Assembly (NCBI GenBank): GCA_009760855.2
Contig: WPIO01000012.1
Span: 3,419,501 to 3,483,500 of the forward strand
Direction: 5' to 3'
Length of the DNA stretch: 64,000 nucleotides
From: Cristatella mucedo
Taxonomy: Eukaryota; Bryozoa; Phylactolaemata; Cristatellidae
Within the stretch, counting starts at the first letter, position 1, and every line of letters begins with the position of its first letter. Positions 60,601 to 64,000 of the stretch are shown here, piece by piece. The position numbers and the translations under genes are program-made. The notes under the pieces were generated by a model. The model ran no database searches, had not been told where the DNA came from, and worked only from the letters and a program-made list of their open reading frames with translations.

Positions 60601-62499
60601 AGGTCATATGCAGCATGCCTGCCTGTAGGTGCTCTTAGACTACTGTGGGTGTTTGTGTCTGCTGTTTTCTGTCAAAGCTCTTCGAGATTGGCCTTTTACT
60701 TTTTCCTAAGCCCGTTGGCACGCTGTGTTCTGAAGGATCATGTGGCTACACAAAGAGTTCAGCTTTCAAGAGCTGCCATTCAATTCTCCTCACTACTGAA
60801 CATCGCATTGACCATCGCTTTTTGTGTCGCATTGCTCAACGTGGTACTCATTACTTGTTCTCATATGCTTGCAGATACTACGTCGGGCGAAAGTTCATGT
60901 TTGACAGTGACTATAAGTCAGGTACTGCTGGAGCATTGCCTACGACAATGGCCAAAATGCCTTGCAGTACACACAGCTGGCCATCTGATGTTGATATTTC
61001 CATTTGCAGCTGAGAAAGAATTAACATTTGCGTTTGAACGATGTCACAGACAGAGCAAGACCAATAAGAGACTTATACTTATCTCTTTATTGCCTGTCAA
61101 AATGCTGCTGGTGAGTGTCTGAGCTTTGCAAAAACAAGCTCTGAGCTCAATGCACCCGAACAATAGTGCATCGGTGCGGTCTACCCTGCCCAATACTCCC
61201 TTTTATACCTACTGTAGGCCAAAATGATCGATCCATCAATAATTAGTACTTACTGACCCGAAACTTTGGATTTTTTAGCCATCGATACAAAGGTTAGCCA
61301 GTCCCTGCCTGCTGGTGCTCTCTGTCAGATTGTGTAGAATATTTCTCGGTGCTTACTGTTACTGCTGCTGACTATGCGGTTATTTGAGTTGCCTCCTCAG
61401 GCCCATGGCCTCTTTCGTCGAACACCATCCTACAGTTGTTGTGCGACTACCCGCATTTTGTTTGCCTCCCTCCAAAAAAATGAAATGCTAGCCTGATTGC
61501 ACCAACTGATTTTCTGAGGCAGTCATGTCCGTAGAGGTTGACAGGAACCACTCTGAATGCTGTTGCAATAGGTGTGCAATCTAGCCCTCATACTGCAATA
61601 GCTGCCTTCTTGTGGCATTATATGCATCTCCATAGTTGATTCTTGTATTGCAGCACTGGCCTTGGCCATAGTGGATCTTTCTCTTAATAGGGGTATCTTC
61701 CAAGTGCAGATGTGCTAAAGAGATATGATCTTGAGCAGTTTGGTGAAGTAGCCACTGCAGTCAGGTTCGTGTGCCAACCTGATCACATGAAAGCTATGTT
61801 CTGAAGCTTATGGTCATTTGCAATATGCATTAAACATTGGAAAACGCCGGTTGAATTTTGCCGTGTGCTTTTTTAGAAGGGGCGATTTGTCAGGTTTAAA
61901 CCAAGTTCTTCAAAAGTACGAGACGTTTTTCATCAGATGTGGCATATACCTTATACTTGAAAAGCTGAAGGTCATTACGTACCGGAATCTATTCAAAAAG
62001 ATGTAAGAATAATTAACCATTCTGCTTTTATACGAGCTTGCAGGTGTTTCTACCGTACCCTGCCGTATTGCCTATAGTTCAGAATTTGTCAACCTCACGT
62101 TACATTGTCTACTACAGTTACCTGTTGACCAAGGTGCATCAGCTTAAAGTATCTCTGTTTGTTGCTGCATTACGCTGGATGAATGTCGACGACATTGACG
62201 CTGATGAAGCCGAGTGCATCATTGCTAATCTGATATACGAGGTATTCAGCTAGCACATGTTTAATCAGTCGTATAGTGGTTGCTTCCTCTGCGGCATGCT
62301 TGTGCTTGATTGTGAGCTTGTCATACGCTTACTTAGTGTAGTTATCATAAGCTTATGATGCAACATCGAGCATCATAGCAGCTAGCAGAACTTCTTTAAT
62401 TTGTAGAACAAAGTTAAAGGTTACATCTCTCATCAGCATCAGACGGTAGTCGTGAGCAAGCAAGCCCCCTTTCCACCACTTACTAGCGTCTTGCAATAG
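51657..62499 (+). CDS. PCID2: PCID2, TREX-2 mRNA export complex subunit (13 exons)
   Basis: Exons: 51657-51696, 53830-53980, 54067-54149, 54277-54371, 54921-55027, 60270-60345, 60500-60594, 60875-60921, 61010-61110, 61691-61764, 61877-62002, 62118-62241, 62407-62499 (TAG at 62497). Joined they give about 403 codons, the length of animal PCID2. Recognisable stretches include [114 protein letters not shown] and [10 protein letters not shown] near the C terminus. PCID2 (yeast Thp1) is a PCI-domain protein that with GANP/Sac3, ENY2 and DSS1 links transcription to mRNA export at nuclear pores. All phases agree across the junctions. The gene looks intact. The fourth intron (5.2 kb) and the first (2.1 kb) contain LINE copies. 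Confidence 0.95.
52832..53095 (-). mobile_element. CR1/L2-like LINE 3' UTR
   Basis: A TAA repeat (52832-52861), the inverted family tail, and the 3' UTR block containing GGTTAGGGGTGACATGCACA. It lies in PCID2 intron 1, back to back with the next copy. Confidence 0.75.
53215..53655 (+). mobile_element. CR1/L2-like LINE, 3' portion
   Basis: Begins in the ORF2 C-terminal region (ATCGACTTCAAGGTTCTGTC), runs through the 3' UTR and ends GTAAAGTGCCTAGAAAGAG...TTATTATTGC. It ends about 175 bp before PCID2 exon 2. Confidence 0.75.
55500..56640 (-). mobile_element. CR1/L2-like LINE fragments in PCID2 intron 4
   Basis: Inverted 3' tails at about 55.53 and 55.86 kb (the second with an AAT repeat), 3' UTR sequence to 56.03 kb, and ORF2 C-terminal sequence between 56.22 and 56.64 kb. 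Probably two overlapping insertions. Confidence 0.7.
56850..59430. other. PCID2 intron 4, no recognised features
   Basis: Several short open frames, none splice-consistent or recognisable. No missing PCID2 residues need to be placed here, because exons 55027 and 60270 join in frame. Confidence 0.5.
59440..59660 (+). mobile_element. LINE 3' end in PCID2 intron 4
   Basis: 3' UTR remnants end in AAAGTGCTTAGAAAGAGATTC, TTCTCCGATGGCTCTATACG and a TATTATTAT tail. Confidence 0.7.
59689..59810 (+). repeat. tRNA-like sequence (SINE head or tRNA pseudogene)
   Basis: GCGCCTGTAGCTCAGTCGG is a near-perfect tRNA 5' end and A box. The B-box region is degenerate and no cloverleaf can be drawn. It directly follows a LINE 3' end. 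Confidence 0.5.
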
Positions 62500-62765
62500 G
62501 TAGGCAAGACAACCTGGTTGCAGGTTCAGCTGCTGGAGCTACATTTACGAGCACCACCTGGAAATTTTTAGTCAGGGACTCAATATTTTTATCGAGAGTT
62601 TACATGGCAATTTCATGTAGCAAGCCTGGGTATCTCGAATTCACAATTTGCCCTGTTGACTACCATGGCTGCTTATACAGCTATGGTACAGTCTCCCATG
62701 GAGCCTGTCGTTGGTGTTGTTGTTAATCTAACAGATATCGACTATACTCTTCGTATTTTGGTGGC

Positions 62766-62771
62766 AATAAA
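62766..62771 (+). terminator. PCID2 polyadenylation signal
   Basis: AATAAA lies about 270 bases after the PCID2 stop codon. A second AATAAA follows near 62812. Either would give a short 3' UTR. Confidence 0.55.
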
Positions 62772-63880
62772 ATATCCGTAGTTCGCTCACCTCGTGGCCA
62801 TTATCATAGTAATAAACTGTGTGATTTGGGGTTTGTGCTATTATTAAGAATTTTGCACTTGTGATATTTGTATACTAGCAACGAAAAACTACAGAGCAGG
62901 CGAAAGAGGAGCATCAGTTAGTACGTCTGCCGTCTGTTATAACTTACGGGCAACAGCAATTTTCCAGGTCGGGAATAATTATACTGTAAATGAACGCCAC
63001 GATCGCATTAAGAGAAAAAAGCCATCGAGTACTTTTTTATAACAACAAATCTAAACTTGCTTTGACGACCATGTGCTTAATAGCATTGTGTTGGTAGAGC
63101 ATGATATTGCCAAATGGGACATGTTTAGGTGTAGCCTGGGTTCATAGTATGTAGGCGGTTTTCCAGCAGCTAGCAGTTTCACGGCAAACAATCCTTCAGT
63201 ACCTATTGCAGCACCCGTAAATGAGTGTCGACCGCAATGGCAGAGTCAACTACTTGGGAACAGTGACTCGCATAGGTTATGGCATGCACTTTAAGAAGCA
63301 TCTGCTTACAGGGAAATTGCTAGCATTGCCTAATGCATGGAGCTTCGAAAATAACGTGTACCATTCAAAGCCGATGACACAAGGCAGACTTTGCAGACTG
63401 TCCTAGGCTTGTCCGAAAGCTGAATCTGTTAAGTGTATGCTTGCCTACGACCTCTTGAGAAATTTCTGGAAGACGTCTAGAGAATTTTGCCTTAAGGTTG
63501 TGCTTCGTAGCCGTGATGTAATCTCTTGCCATGTTGGTTGCTGATCTGCCACCATCAAGTGGGAGAATTAAGTAAGATGGCCTTGTCAAGCTCTACTGCG
63601 ATTGTTTTTCCGGCTGTAATGTCGTCATCGGTTTGTAACCATGTACGTCATATGTTCATTAACCAGGGAAAAACTCTAAAGATATGTGGTGCCAGCACAT
63701 AGAAAGTAAACCGCATTGGCATGAACCACAATCGAAATGCAAACAAACAAACTGCTCCATAGCTCCCTGAGTATCATTTGAAAATACCTTGGCCGAGGCC
63801 CTTGACATGAAATTGCTGATGCTTGCAATTGGCTGATGATCGAATTCGTGGTTTAGTATGCTTAAAATTAAAACCATAAT
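62772..63880. other. Intergenic sequence after PCID2
   Basis: No gene is recognised. A short frame at 63221-63406 has no similarity that I can name. Confidence 0.4.
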
Positions 63881-63884
63881 AGTA

Positions 63885-64000
63885 ATAATAATAATAATGC
63901 ACTTGATAAAGCACCCTCGGAGAACTCAATCTCTTTCTAGGCACTTTACATTTGCTGCAAGGGAAACACGATTGAATGGTGAGTAATATCATGCTTGATG
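63885..64000 (-). mobile_element. LINE 3' end, cut by the window edge
   Basis: An AAT repeat, GCACTTGATAAAGCACCCTC and AATCTCTTTCTAGGCACTTT (the inverted family tail), then the start of the 3' UTR. It continues beyond the window. Confidence 0.75.

Overview
This is eukaryotic, almost certainly metazoan, genomic DNA: intron-rich genes with GT-AG junctions, tRNA-derived SINEs, LINE fragments and DNA transposons, and none of the compact operon-like layout of a prokaryote. The extracellular mosaic gene and the repeat families would suit an early-branching animal such as a sponge or cnidarian, but the sequence alone does not fix the phylum.

Region 1 (about 0.9-36.7 kb, minus strand) holds a chain of 24 short exons that I assemble as one gene, transcribed from high to low coordinates. 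In transcript order they encode a short leader segment, C-type lectin (CTLD) 1, WSC 1, a small Cys segment, CTLD 2, WSC 2, a second small Cys segment, an F5/8 type C (discoidin) domain on four exons, WSC 3 and eight sushi/CCP domains. Every module boundary is a phase-1 intron and the exons sum to 1,379 codons in one frame. The product should be a secreted or membrane-anchored adhesion or recognition protein. Neither the signal-peptide exon nor the C-terminal end was found. Introns carry SINEs, two LINE families, hAT elements and a pogo-like MITE.

Region 2 (about 36.7-51.5 kb) is gene-poor. It holds decayed LINE copies (one with a nested hAT MITE), SINEs, a 213-bp CT tract, and one plausible two-exon minus-strand gene of unknown function at 45.6-47.2 kb.

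Region 3 (51.66-62.77 kb, plus strand) is an intact PCID2 gene, a subunit of the TREX-2 mRNA-export complex. It has 13 exons and about 403 codons, from the start ATG to the stop and a polyadenylation signal. Its first intron and its 5.2-kb fourth intron contain LINE copies. The last 1.2 kb is noncoding and ends in another LINE 3' tail.

The two main genes are on opposite strands, about 15 kb apart, and show no sign of functional linkage.
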